This document shows positions 39,317 through 47,989 of a stretch of 64,000 bases of DNA, piece by piece. The first letter of the stretch is position 1, and each line of letters begins with the position of its first letter. The DNA comes from Desulfarculaceae bacterium. GTDB taxonomy: Bacteria > Desulfobacterota > Desulfarculia > Desulfarculales > Desulfarculaceae. The stretch lies in contig JAHLKT010000003.1 in the NCBI GenBank assembly GCA_020444545.1, positions 124,001 to 188,000 of the forward strand, in the 5' to 3' direction. Under the pieces are notes generated by a model, which saw only the letters and a list, made by a program, of their open reading frames with translations, was not told the DNA's origin and ran no database searches. The translations under genes and the position numbers were made by a program.

Positions 39317-40603
39317 TTATTCCTCTTCGCGGCGGTCGAATATGCGCCGCGACTTGCGCTCGCTGCGCGGCAAAGACGCGTAGTCCACAATCTCCACCGC
39401 GGTGCTGACCATGATCTGCTGCTTCACCCGGCGGGCCACCTGCGAGGCCAGGCCCTCGTCATCGCCGCCGCCGCCCTCGGGGGCGCGCTCCACCCGGATC
39501 TCCATGTAGTCGCGGCCGTCGTCGCCCCGGGTGAGGATCACCTGATACTCCGAGCCCAGGCCGGGCACCCCGCTGAGCACGTGGTCGATCTGGCCGGGGT
39601 AGATGTTCACCGCCCGGAAGATGATCATGTCGTCGCTGCGCCCCAGGATGCGGTCGTGGCGCGGCAGGGGGTTGCCGCAGGCGCAGGGCTCGGGCAGCAG
39701 GCGGCAGAGGTCGCGCGTGCGGTAGCGGATCAGCGGGGCGGCCTCCTTGCGCAGGGTGGTCACCACCATCTCGCCCACCTCGCCCGGGCCGACCGGCTGC
39801 ATGGTGCCCGGGTCGATGATCTCCAGAATATAGTAGTCAGCCCAGTAGTGGATGCCGTCATGGGCGCTGCACTCGATGCCCGTGCCCGGCCCGTATAGCT
39901 CGGTGAGACCGGGGATGTCGAACAGCTCCGCCCCCAGGGCCTGGCCGATGCGTTGGCGCATGGCCTGGCTGGTGCGCTCGGAGCCGTAGATCACCTTGTT
40001 CACCTTCACCTGGTCCTGGATGCCCCGGCGTTTCACCTCCTCGGCGATGAGCAGGGCCATGGAGGAGGTGCAGCAAAGCACCGAGGTCTGGAAGTCCACC
40101 AGGAACTGGCACTGCATCTCCAGGTTGCCCGGCCCCATGGGCAGGGCCAGGGCGCCGAAGCGCTCGCAGCCCGCCTGGAAGCCCACGCCGGCGGTCCAGA
40201 TGCCGTAGCCCACCATGATCTGCACCCGGTCGGACCGGCTGAGGCCCGCCATCTCGTAGCAGCGGGCGAACATGGTGGCCCAGTCGTCGATGTCCTTGGC
40301 GGTGTAGGAGAGCACCTTGCGCTTGCCGGTGGTGCCGCTGGAGGCATGCACCCGGACCACGTCTTCCACGGGCACCGAGAGCAGGGGCAAGGGGTAGCCG
40401 TCCTTCAGGTCGTCGGCCGTGGTGAAGGGCAGCTTGCTCAGGTCGTCAAGGCTCTTTATGCTGCCGGGCTCCACGCCCGCCTCTTGCAGGCGGCCGCGAT
40501 AAAAGTCGCAGCCCTGGTAGGCGTGGTCCACGGTCCATTGCAGGCCCCGGAGCTGGTGCTCGGCCAGGGCTTGTTCATCCTTATATGAAGGCATGAAGCT
40601 CAT
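39317..40603 (-). CDS. paaK: phenylacetate--CoA ligase
   Basis: AMP-forming ligase that activates phenylacetate or related arylacetates to the CoA thioester. The 428 residues match PaaK length. Motifs: ATP-binding SSGTTGKRKVLSYT (about residue 90), YGPGTGIEC, YRTRDLCRLLPEPCACGNP and LGRSDDMIIFRAVNIYP. CACGNP contributes to the cysteine-rich patch found in this family. ATG with AAGGAG 6 bases upstream. Its neighbours livHMGF, livK and iorAB suggest it salvages or re-activates arylacetates made from aromatic amino acids. Confidence 0.93.
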   Translation of the reverse strand: MSFMPSYKDEQALAEHQLRGLQWTVDHAYQGCDFYRGRLQEAGVEPGSIKSLDDLSKLPFTTADDLKDGYPLPLLSVPVEDVVRVHASSGTTGKRKVLSYTAKDIDDWATMFARCYEMAGLSRSDRVQIMVGYGIWTAGVGFQAGCERFGALALPMGPGNLEMQCQFLVDFQTSVLCCTSSMALLIAEEVKRRGIQDQVKVNKVIYGSERTSQAMRQRIGQALGAELFDIPGLTELYGPGTGIECSAHDGIHYWADYYILEIIDPGTMQPVGPGEVGEMVVTTLRKEAAPLIRYRTRDLCRLLPEPCACGNPLPRHDRILGRSDDMIIFRAVNIYPGQIDHVLSGVPGLGSEYQVILTRGDDGRDYMEIRVERAPEGGGGDDEGLASQVARRVKQQIMVSTAVEIVDYASLPRSERKSRRIFDRREEE

Positions 40604-40612
40604 GCGGGCTCC

Positions 40613-41362
40613 TTAGTCATGTTTAGGCGCGGCCAGGCCCTGGGCCCGGCGGGGGCCCAGGAAGGCCTCGCGCAGCATCTCGTCGGCCAGAATCTCCTGG
40701 GGCGTGCCGCTCTGGCGGATGCGCCCGCCGGTGATGATGTAGCCCCGCGCGCTCACCGAAAGCGCGCCCAGGGCGTTCTGCTCCACCAGGAGCACCGAGC
40801 AGCCTTGGGCGGGCAGGCCGCGCACCACGGCCAGGATCTCGGCCGCCACCTGGGGGGCCAGGCCCAGGCTGGGCTCGTCCAAAAGCAACAGTCGGGGCCG
40901 GGCCATGAGCCCCCGGGCCATGGCCAGCATTTGTTGCTCCCCGCCGCTCAGGGTGCCGGCCGCCTGGTCCAGGCGGTCGGCCAATATCGGGAACATGCTC
41001 AGCGCCTGGTCCAAATCCCGGGCCACCTCTTTGGCCTGCCCGCGCCGCAGGCGCACGTAGGAGCCCAACTCCAGGTTCTCGCGCACGCTCAGGGGGCCGA
41101 AGAGCTGGCGCCCTTCGGGCACCTGCACCACCCCGGCGGCCACCACCGCCGAGGGCGAGGCCCCGCTGATCTGGCGGCCGTCCAGGGTCACCCGGCCGGA
41201 GCTGGGCCGTAGCAAACCGGAGATGATGCCCAGAAGGGTGCTCTTGCCCGCGCCGTTCATGCCCAGCAGGCTCACCACCTCGCCCGCGCCCACCTGAAAG
41301 CTCACCTCGCTGAGCACCGGCTGGCGGCCGAAGGCAAAGGATATGGACTCGACCCTAAGCAA
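40613..41362 (-). CDS. livF: branched-chain amino acid-type ABC transporter ATPase LivF
   Basis: One of two cytoplasmic ATPases of the transporter, 249 residues: Walker A LLGMNGAGKSTLLG, signature TLSGGEQQMLAMARGLM and Walker B LLLDEPSLGLAP. The start is TTG, overlapping the end of livG by 8 bases, with GAGGAG about 10 bases upstream; coupled translation is likely. Nine bases separate it from paaK. Confidence 0.93.
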   Translation of the reverse strand: MLRVESISFAFGRQPVLSEVSFQVGAGEVVSLLGMNGAGKSTLLGIISGLLRPSSGRVTLDGRQISGASPSAVVAAGVVQVPEGRQLFGPLSVRENLELGSYVRLRRGQAKEVARDLDQALSMFPILADRLDQAAGTLSGGEQQMLAMARGLMARPRLLLLDEPSLGLAPQVAAEILAVVRGLPAQGCSVLLVEQNALGALSVSARGYIITGGRIRQSGTPQEILADEMLREAFLGPRRAQGLAAPKHD

Positions 41363-42137
41363 GCAGCCCGAACTCCTCTCCCCCGCCCAGATAGGTGCGG
41401 ATCACCTCGGGGTCTTGCTGTATCTCCTCGGGCGGACCCTGGGCGATGAGCTTGCCGCCGCTGAGCACCGCCACCTGATCGGAGATGCGCATGACCAGGG
41501 ACATGTCGTGCTCCACCAGGACCACGCCGATGCCCTGCTCCTTGATCTTCACGATAAGCTCGCCCAGGGCCTCGGTCTCGGCCGGGTTCAGGCCGGCCAC
41601 CGGCTCGTCTAAAAGCATCATTTTGGGCCGCGCGGCCAGGGCCCGGGCCAGCTCCAGGCGTTTCTGGTCGCCATAGGCCAGCTCCTCGGCGGGCTGGTCG
41701 GCCAGGGCCTCCAGGCCGAAGAAGGCGAGCATCTCGTCGGCTCGCGCCTTGATCTTGGCCTCTTCCCGGCGCAGGTAGGGCAGGCGCAGCATGGCCGCCG
41801 CGAAGCCGCCTCGGCTGGTCGCGTGCAGGCCCACCATCACGTTTTCCCGCACGTTCATCAGGCCGAAGACCTGCAAGTTCTGAAAGGTGCGGGTCAGGCC
41901 GCGCCTCGCCAGCTTGTGCCCGGCCATGCCCAACACGCCGCGCCCCTCGAAGCTCACCGTGCCGGTGTCCGGGTTGACCACCCCGCTCACGCAGTTGATG
42001 GCCGTGGTCTTGCCCGCCCCGTTGGGGCCGATGAGCGCGGTGACGCTCCCGGCGGGCGCGGCCAGGCTGAAGTCTTCCAAAGCCTGCAAGCCGCCGAAGC
42101 GGATGGACAGGCCCTTTATGTCCAGGAGAGCGCCCAT
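41355..42137 (-). CDS. livG: branched-chain amino acid-type ABC transporter ATPase LivG
   Basis: Second ATPase of the transporter, 260 residues with Walker A ALIGPNGAGKTTAINCVSG, the signature-bearing region ELAYGDQKRLELARALA and Walker B MMLLDEPVAGLNP. The variant signature (AYGDQK) is usual for LivG. ATG follows directly on the livM stop codon. Confidence 0.94.
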   Translation of the reverse strand: MGALLDIKGLSIRFGGLQALEDFSLAAPAGSVTALIGPNGAGKTTAINCVSGVVNPDTGTVSFEGRGVLGMAGHKLARRGLTRTFQNLQVFGLMNVRENVMVGLHATSRGGFAAAMLRLPYLRREEAKIKARADEMLAFFGLEALADQPAEELAYGDQKRLELARALAARPKMMLLDEPVAGLNPAETEALGELIVKIKEQGIGVVLVEHDMSLVMRISDQVAVLSGGKLIAQGPPEEIQQDPEVIRTYLGGGEEFGLLA

Positions 42138-43094
42138 CTAAAAGGCCCTCCCCCCGGGGCGCACCCGCTTGCCCTCCAGCCAACCCACCACGCCCTGGGG
42201 CAGGAAGATCAGGAGCACCAAGAGGATGCCGCCGAAGATGATGTCCTTGTACTCCTCCACCACGGCCAAAAGCTGGGGCAGCGGGGTGATGAGCCCGGCG
42301 CCGAACAGGCCGCCCCACAGGCTGCCCATGCCCCCGATGATGCACATGGTGACCAGCTCGACGGACTTGAAGATGTCGAAGGTCTTGGGGGTGATGATGC
42401 CGTAGTAGTGGGCGTAGAGGCTGCCGGCCACCGAGGCGTACACCGCGCTGACCACGAAGACCTTGACCTTGTAGGCCTCGATGGGCACGCCGGAGGCCGC
42501 CGCGGCCAGGGGCGATTCGTGCAAAGCCTTGAGCCCCCGCCCCACCCGGGAGTGCACCAGGTTGCGGGCCAGGCCCAGCCCCACCAGCACCGCGCCCCAC
42601 ACCAGCCAATAAAAGGACTGGTCCGTGACGATGGCGTGGCCGAAGAAGCTCAGCGAGGGAATGCCGCTGTACCCGCTGGGCCCGCCGGTGATGTCGTCCA
42701 GCTGCACCATGAGCACGCTGACGATGAGGTTGAAGCCCAGGGTGGCCATGACCAGATAGTTGCCCTTGAGGCGCAGGGTGGGCACCCCGATGATGGTGGC
42801 CACCACCGCCACCACCGCCGCCGCAAAGACCAGGGTCAGCCAGGGCTCCCAGCCATAGGAGCCGGTGAGGATGCCCGAGATGTAGGCCCCCAGGCCGAAG
42901 AAGGCGGCGTGGCCCAGGCTGATGTGCCCCGCGTAGCCGATGAGCAAATTCAGGCCGATGACCACCAGCACGTTGAGGGCCACCACGTTGAGCACGTTGA
43001 GGTAATAGGGGTTGGTCACCGCCAGGGGCAGCAGGGCCAACAAGAGGGCCAGCCCGCCCAGCCCGGCGTAAAAGCGTTTGCCCGAGCGGCTCAT
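42138..43094 (-). CDS. livM: branched-chain amino acid-type ABC transporter permease LivM
   Basis: Inner-membrane permease of 318 residues with about nine helices. Family motifs include GLNLLIGYAGHISLGHAAFFGLGAY and the EAA-like loop GRGLKALHESPLAAAASGV. It overlaps livH by four bases and abuts livG, so it is part of one tightly coupled unit. Confidence 0.93.
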   Translation of the reverse strand: MSRSGKRFYAGLGGLALLLALLPLAVTNPYYLNVLNVVALNVLVVIGLNLLIGYAGHISLGHAAFFGLGAYISGILTGSYGWEPWLTLVFAAAVVAVVATIIGVPTLRLKGNYLVMATLGFNLIVSVLMVQLDDITGGPSGYSGIPSLSFFGHAIVTDQSFYWLVWGAVLVGLGLARNLVHSRVGRGLKALHESPLAAAASGVPIEAYKVKVFVVSAVYASVAGSLYAHYYGIITPKTFDIFKSVELVTMCIIGGMGSLWGGLFGAGLITPLPQLLAVVEEYKDIIFGGILLVLLIFLPQGVVGWLEGKRVRPGGRAF

Positions 43095-43975
43095 ACCCGC
43101 TCCCCGCTTTTGACGCCCATGAGCCCGCCGGGGCGCAGGAACAAGACCAGGAGCAGCACCACAAAGGCCACCGCGTCCTTGTACACGCTGGAGATGAGCC
43201 CGGCGCTGAGGCTTTCGATGAGCCCCAGTACCAGCCCGCCCAGGATGGCCCCCACGAAGCTGCCGTAGCCGCCCAGCACCGCGGCAGCAAAGCCCTTGAG
43301 CCCCATAATCACGCCCACTTCATAAGAAAGGCTGGTGATTGGGGTGATGAGCACCCCGGCCAGGGCGCCCAGGCCGCCGGCCAGGCCGAAGGAGTACATG
43401 GTCATGCGGTTGGCGTCGATGCCCATGAGCGCGGCGGCCGAGGGGTTGATGGAGGTGGCCCGCATGGCCTTGCCGGTGAGGGTGCGGTTGAAGAACCACA
43501 GCAGGGCCACGATCGCTGCCAGGGTCATGCCTAAGACCCACAGGTTCTGCGGGGTCAGGGTGGCGCCCAACACGCGCAACGGCACCTCGGGGCTCAGCGG
43601 AGGCAGGGCCAGAGCGTCCTTGCCCCACAAGTGCTTGAAGATGCCGCGCATCAGAATGGACGCGGCGATGGTGATGAAGATGAGCACCATCACCTGGCGG
43701 CTCTTGGCCGGGCGGATAGCCAGGCGCTCCATCATGGCTCCCACCAGGGCCACCGAGACCACCGCGCAGGGGAAGGCCAGGATCATGGGCAGGCCCACCC
43801 CGGTGAGGAAGGTGTAGGTCATCAGGCCGCCCAGGGAGAGGAAGTCGCCCTGGGCGAAGTTGACGATGCGGGTGGCGTTGTAGATCAGGCAAAAGCCCAG
43901 GGCCACCAGGGCGTACACCGCCCCGGTGGTCAGCCCGCTGACCACGTACTGCGCTATCTGGTCGCCGAAGCTCAA
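43091..43975 (-). CDS. livH: branched-chain amino acid-type ABC transporter permease LivH
   Basis: First gene of the operon, 294 residues, about eight helices. Motifs: VSGLTTGAVYALVALGFCLI, IVNFAQGDFLSLGG and GKAMRATSINPSAAALMGI. It forms the heterodimeric pore with LivM. A promoter with -35 TTGACA and -10 TATACC lies 81-109 bases upstream of its start. Confidence 0.94.
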   Translation of the reverse strand: MSFGDQIAQYVVSGLTTGAVYALVALGFCLIYNATRIVNFAQGDFLSLGGLMTYTFLTGVGLPMILAFPCAVVSVALVGAMMERLAIRPAKSRQVMVLIFITIAASILMRGIFKHLWGKDALALPPLSPEVPLRVLGATLTPQNLWVLGMTLAAIVALLWFFNRTLTGKAMRATSINPSAAALMGIDANRMTMYSFGLAGGLGALAGVLITPITSLSYEVGVIMGLKGFAAAVLGGYGSFVGAILGGLVLGLIESLSAGLISSVYKDAVAFVVLLLVLFLRPGGLMGVKSGERV

Positions 43976-44040
43976 ACCCGTCCAACCTCGCCTGAAAAAA
44001 GTCCGCCCGGCCCAGAGGGGAACCGGGGTTTCTGCATACA

Positions 44041-44084
44041 GTATACGACCCTCAGGGTATACCTAGCCAAGCCCGCCTTGTCAA
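44041..44084 (-). promoter_or_regulatory. sigma-70-type promoter of the liv-paaK-ior operon with twin GTATAC boxes
   Basis: Read on the minus strand: TTGACA (44084-44079), a 17-base spacer, then TATACC (44061-44056). The hexamer GTATAC, its own complement, occurs at 44041-44046 and 44057-44062, 16 bases apart, and one copy covers the -10 box. This layout suits a dimeric repressor of the TetR or GntR kind. The boxes are seen; the regulator is inferred. Confidence 0.6.
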
Positions 44085-44086
44085 TG

Positions 44087-44107
44087 AATGCCTAGGCGTT
44101 AGGCATT
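44087..44107. repeat. inverted repeat between divergent promoters
   Basis: AATGCCTA and TAGGCATT, perfect 8-bp arms with a 5-base spacer, placed between the -35 boxes of the liv promoter and the plus-strand promoter. Possibly an operator shared by both; a small RNA hairpin is also possible. Confidence 0.4.
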
Positions 44108-44109
44108 GC

Positions 44110-44139
44110 TTGACATGGGGGCATATACCTTTTCATGAT
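44110..44139 (+). promoter_or_regulatory. possible promoter of the hdeD-like gene
   Basis: TTGACA at 44110-44115 and CATGAT at 44134-44139 with an 18-base spacer, 51 bases upstream of the ATG. The -35 is perfect and the -10 matches four of six bases. Confidence 0.4.
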
Positions 44140-44190
44140 GGGGCAAAGCCTACGGCCGCTAAGCGCCGGGGCGTAAGGAGGTTGTAGAGA

Positions 44191-44766
44191 ATGAGCGACA
44201 GTGCTAGCCAGACCGGCGGCATTCTGCCCCGGAGCATTGAAGAGATCAAGCAGCACCGCGGCGGCCTCATGGCCACGGGCATCATCTCCCTTATCCTGGG
44301 CAGCCTGGCCATCCTGGCTCCCCTGGCCGCCACCATGGCGGTCACCTTGCTCATCGGGGCGGTGATCCTGCTGCAGGGCGTGATCCAGCTCATCCACTCC
44401 TTCCGGTCCAAGGGCTGGAGCGCCTTTGCCTGGAACCTGCTGGTGGGCATCGTCTATGTCATCGCCGGCGGGCTCATCCTGGCCCGGCCGCTCCTGGGCG
44501 CGGTCACCATAACCCTGGTGCTGGCCATCTTCTTCCTGGTGGAGGGCGTGGTCAAGCTGGGCCTGGCCTTCAAGGTGAAGCCGGCCCCCAACTGGAAGTG
44601 GATTCTGTTCAGCGGAATCATGGGCGTGGTGCTGGGCCTGATCATCCTCTCGGGCTGGCCCGGCGACACCCTGTGGGTGCTGGGCCTGTTCCTGGGCATA
44701 GACCTCATCTTCGGCGGCTGGGCCATGATCATGCTGGCCGCGGGGGCCAAACAGGCGCAGGCCTAA
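44191..44766 (+). CDS. HdeD/DUF308 family membrane protein
   Basis: 191 residues with six predicted helices in three pairs (GLMATGIISLILGSLAILAP, VTLLIGAVILLQGVIQLI, and so on), the DUF308 repeat pattern of HdeD, an acid-resistance membrane protein in E. coli. Function outside enterobacteria is unclear. AAGGAGG lies 8 bases upstream of the ATG. Its last four bases overlap the end of the convergent ClC gene. Confidence 0.82.
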   Translation: MSDSASQTGGILPRSIEEIKQHRGGLMATGIISLILGSLAILAPLAATMAVTLLIGAVILLQGVIQLIHSFRSKGWSAFAWNLLVGIVYVIAGGLILARPLLGAVTITLVLAIFFLVEGVVKLGLAFKVKPAPNWKWILFSGIMGVVLGLIILSGWPGDTLWVLGLFLGIDLIFGGWAMIMLAAGAKQAQA

Positions 44767-46517
44767 GCTTCTTCGCCGCCATCCAGCGAGCTCTTGCGCT
44801 GGGTGGTGGTGTAGACGCTGATGATGTCGCGGTGGCTGAGGATGCCCACCAGCCGCCGGTCGTCCGGCCCGGCCACCACCGGCAGGGTGGCGTAGTCCTT
44901 CGCCGAAATCTTGCGTAGCGCCGCGTCCAGGGTGTCCAAGGGGGTCACGGTCTGCACCTCGCGGGTGGCCAGCTCGGCCACCACCACCAGGTCCCACAGG
45001 TCCTTGTCCACGTGGTGCGCCGCGTAGTCGGCGTGGCTAATGATCCCCACCAGCTCGCCCCGGTCATTGACCACCGGGAAAGAGGCGTACTTGGAGAGCA
45101 TGACCTTGCGGTGGAACTGGCCCAGGGTCATGTTCTGGGGCACGCTGTCCACCGAGGGCCGCATGGCCCGGTCCACGCTCAGCGAGCGCAACAGGTTCAT
45201 GTCCTTGCCCGCGTGGATATCCACCCCCCGCCGGATCAGCTTGAGGGTGTAGATGGATTCGGGGTTGATGTGCTGGGCCACCAGGGTGGCCACGGTGCAG
45301 CCGATCATCAGGGGCAGGATTATCTGGTAGCCCCCGGTCATCTCGAACAGAATCAAGAAGGCGGTGATGGGCCCGTGGGTGGCTCCGGCCACCACCGCGG
45401 CCATGCCCACGATGGCATAGGCCCCGGCCCCGGCGGTGTGCCCCGGGGCCAGCTCATGGGCCAGGCCCCCGAAGGCCCCGCCCAGCATGGCCCCGATCAC
45501 CAGCGAGGGCGCGAAGATGCCCCCGGACATGCCCCCGGCGATGGTCAGGCTGGTGGCGAAAATCTTGACCACCATGACCATGAGCATGAGCCACCAGACC
45601 ATCTGGTGGTTAAGGGCCAGCTCGATGCCCTCGTAGCCCACCCCCAGCACCCAGGGGAAGCCCAGGCCCATGATCCCCAGGCCCAGGCCCGCCAAGGGCG
45701 TCTTGGCCCATTCCGGTATGCGGATGGCGTCCACCCAGTCCTCGACCTTGTACAGGGTGGCCGTAAAGCCCGCGCCCACCGCGCCGGCGGCCAGGCCCAG
45801 GCCGGCGTATAGGGCCAGCTCCCAGGCCGAAACCAGATGATAGGCCGGCACCATGAAGGCCGGGAAGTCGCCCAGGTAATAGCGGCTGACCGCCGTGGCC
45901 ATCACCGCCGAGAGCACGATGGGGCTGAAGGTGGCCACCGCGAAGTCGCCCAGCACGATCTCCATGGCGAACATCATGCCCGCCACCGGGGCGTTGAAGG
46001 TGGCCGCGATGCCCGCCGCCGCGCCGCAGCCCACCAGGATGCGCATGCGCCCGGCGCTCACCTTGAACACCTGACCCACCCCGCTGCCGATGGCCGAGCC
46101 GATCTGCACGATGGGCCCCTCCCGGCCCACCGAGCCGCCCACCGCAATGGAAAGGGCCGAGGCCAGGGACTTGACCAGCACCACCCGCATGCGGATGAAG
46201 CCGCCCTTGAGGCTAACCGCCTCCATCACCTCGGGCACCCCGTGGCCCTTGGCCTCGCGGGCCACGAAGTAGATGAGCGGCCCCACCACCAGCCCGCCCG
46301 CCACGGGCACGGCCAGCAGATACCACCAAGGCAGCCCGGCCACCACGCTCAATAGGTTGGCGTCGCTGCCGTAGGAGAGGGTGCGCAGGAAAGATATGAG
46401 ATAGCGGAAGCCTACCGCGCCATAGCCCCCCAGAATCCCCACGGCCACGCCCAGGACCATGAGGGTGCCCTGCTCGGTGGTCCATAAGCTGCGGGTTAAC
46501 TTTTTTAGGGGGGTCAT
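44763..46517 (-). CDS. ClC-family chloride channel/antiporter with CBS pair
   Basis: 584 residues: ten or more membrane helices followed by two C-terminal CBS domains (about 450-575: LSVDRAMRPSVDSVPQNM; ATREVQTVTPLDTLDAAL). GREGPIVQIGSAIGS holds the gating glutamate found in H+/Cl- exchangers and many channels. The first selectivity motif GSGIP is here GHGVP (AKGHGVPEVM), a common variation with possible effect on anion choice. CBS domains suggest adenine-nucleotide control. It could serve acid or osmotic response beside the HdeD-like gene. Confidence 0.88.
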   Translation of the reverse strand: MTPLKKLTRSLWTTEQGTLMVLGVAVGILGGYGAVGFRYLISFLRTLSYGSDANLLSVVAGLPWWYLLAVPVAGGLVVGPLIYFVAREAKGHGVPEVMEAVSLKGGFIRMRVVLVKSLASALSIAVGGSVGREGPIVQIGSAIGSGVGQVFKVSAGRMRILVGCGAAAGIAATFNAPVAGMMFAMEIVLGDFAVATFSPIVLSAVMATAVSRYYLGDFPAFMVPAYHLVSAWELALYAGLGLAAGAVGAGFTATLYKVEDWVDAIRIPEWAKTPLAGLGLGIMGLGFPWVLGVGYEGIELALNHQMVWWLMLMVMVVKIFATSLTIAGGMSGGIFAPSLVIGAMLGGAFGGLAHELAPGHTAGAGAYAIVGMAAVVAGATHGPITAFLILFEMTGGYQIILPLMIGCTVATLVAQHINPESIYTLKLIRRGVDIHAGKDMNLLRSLSVDRAMRPSVDSVPQNMTLGQFHRKVMLSKYASFPVVNDRGELVGIISHADYAAHHVDKDLWDLVVVAELATREVQTVTPLDTLDAALRKISAKDYATLPVVAGPDDRRLVGILSHRDIISVYTTTQRKSSLDGGEEA

Positions 46518-46882
46518 TCAATGGCCCGGCTGAAGGTATGATTTCGCCGCTCCCGGCTCCCCACCATAGCAAATTACCGGGCGGTTCAGTCAAGCGGCCT
46601 GGGGCCGGGGGCGGGCTTCACCCAAGCTTAACATGGGAGAGTCAAAAAAATGCTTGTAGGTTCACGTGCTTAATGCGTAATATTACTTTGTCCAACGGCT
46701 ATATCCAAAGCTTGTCCCAATAGGGGGGTATGTCCCGGTGTAGTTGGGCCTAGACAGACCCGAACAACGCTGTTACCGGTCATCTGTCGTGTATTCCGCC
46801 GGGCACGTCCGCTACTCCCTCTCAAAATTTTGGCTGCGGGGAAGCCGCCTGCGGCTGCACCCCGCCGCTGGGGAGCACTGCC
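46518..46882. other. intergenic stretch between ClC gene and lpxL-like gene
   Basis: 365 bases without a gene. An AT-rich central part (46640-46700) holds the 10-bp palindrome GTAATATTAC (46677-46686) and could contain the promoters of both divergent genes; no convincing -35/-10 pair was found. Near the end, AGCCGCCTGCGGCT can form a short hairpin in the lpxL-like leader. Nothing else is seen. Confidence 0.4.
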
Positions 46883-47989
46883 ATGAGCATGCCGGTCGTC
46901 GACCATGCGAAGCGCACGGGTGTCGGCAACCCAAGGACCTACCGTGGCGAAGATTTCCCCAAGGAACCATCCCTTGGGGAAAGGATCAAGGCCTGGACGT
47001 GGACCTGGGCCAAACAGAAGCTGCAACTGAAGGACCTGAGCTCCTTTTTGCAGCTCTCCTGGAACACCTGGATCTTCGGGGCCTTGCCGGCCTGGATGAG
47101 CCGGATGTATCTTGGAAGCTTGGCGGGGCTGTATTTCAAGGTGGCCGGCAAGGAGTCCGGAGCCATCAAGCGCGCCCTGAGCCATTGCCTGCCCGCCGCC
47201 AAGCTGGGCCGCGTCTGGCCCAAGGTCCGCGCCGGGATCATCGACCACTACCATGAGAAGCTCTACCTGGCCTTCAAGAGCTTCCCCACCATCCGGGCCA
47301 AGTGCCTGCGCAAAGTGAAGATCACCAACCAGGAGGTCCTGGACCAGGCCGTGGCCCAGGGGCGCGGCGTGCTCTTGATCACCGGCCACTACGGCGCCCT
47401 GGAGTTCATGCCCGGCGCCTTGGCCTTTAGGGGCTATCCCCTTTCGGTGATGGTCCACTGCAAGACCCCGCGTCTCAAGGCCATCCTGGAGGAGCGCTCG
47501 TCCCGGGCGGGCACCGAGCTGATGGACCCCAAGTCCGGCGAGGTGTTCTTCACCGCGGTGGAGCATCTCAAGCGGGGCCGGGTGCTCATCACCCAGTGCG
47601 ACGAGATCAGCATGTGGAAGCCCTACAAGGACAAGACCACCAAGTTCCTGGGCCTCTCCGTGCCCCTGGACCGCTCCATGGACCTTCTGGCCCGCAAGTC
47701 CAAGGCCGTGGTGATCATGGGCCTGGTGCACCGCCGGGGCCGCCGCTACGAACTGGAGCTATTGGACCCCTCCGCCCATCCCGCCGGCCATGGCCAGACC
47801 CAGGTCTCGGCCCAGTGCCTGTCGGTGCTCAGCGATTATATTCTCAAAGAGCCCCAGCAGTGGTATGAGTGGAAAAAACTGAACCAGTTCCTGCCTGCTC
47901 AAGTGGACACGGTGAATGCACATAACAAGCCTGAGCGCCTATTTGATTCGTTGGCCCTTCAGCCTGGCGGTGTCCCACAGCCTGGCTAG
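46883..47989 (+). CDS. LpxL/HtrB-like lipid A or phospholipid acyltransferase
   Basis: 368 residues. The acyltransferase motif H-x4-E/D appears as TGHYGALEFMPG (about residue 165), followed by LITQCDEISMWKPYKDKTTKFLG and SMDLLARKSKAVVIMG, which correspond to the substrate-binding blocks of the HtrB/LpxL superfamily. Length is slightly above LpxL (about 306), with a longer N-terminus and no strong transmembrane anchor. It may add a secondary acyl chain to lipid A or act on another lipid. ATG with GGGGAG 7 bases upstream. Its last 74 bases overlap the next gene in another frame. Confidence 0.78.
   Translation: MSMPVVDHAKRTGVGNPRTYRGEDFPKEPSLGERIKAWTWTWAKQKLQLKDLSSFLQLSWNTWIFGALPAWMSRMYLGSLAGLYFKVAGKESGAIKRALSHCLPAAKLGRVWPKVRAGIIDHYHEKLYLAFKSFPTIRAKCLRKVKITNQEVLDQAVAQGRGVLLITGHYGALEFMPGALAFRGYPLSVMVHCKTPRLKAILEERSSRAGTELMDPKSGEVFFTAVEHLKRGRVLITQCDEISMWKPYKDKTTKFLGLSVPLDRSMDLLARKSKAVVIMGLVHRRGRRYELELLDPSAHPAGHGQTQVSAQCLSVLSDYILKEPQQWYEWKKLNQFLPAQVDTVNAHNKPERLFDSLALQPGGVPQPG

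Noticed and set aside
41302-43290. 662-residue minus-strand frame over livG/livM
   Set aside because: Frame-shifted shadow of livM and livG; the real genes are in other frames with motifs.
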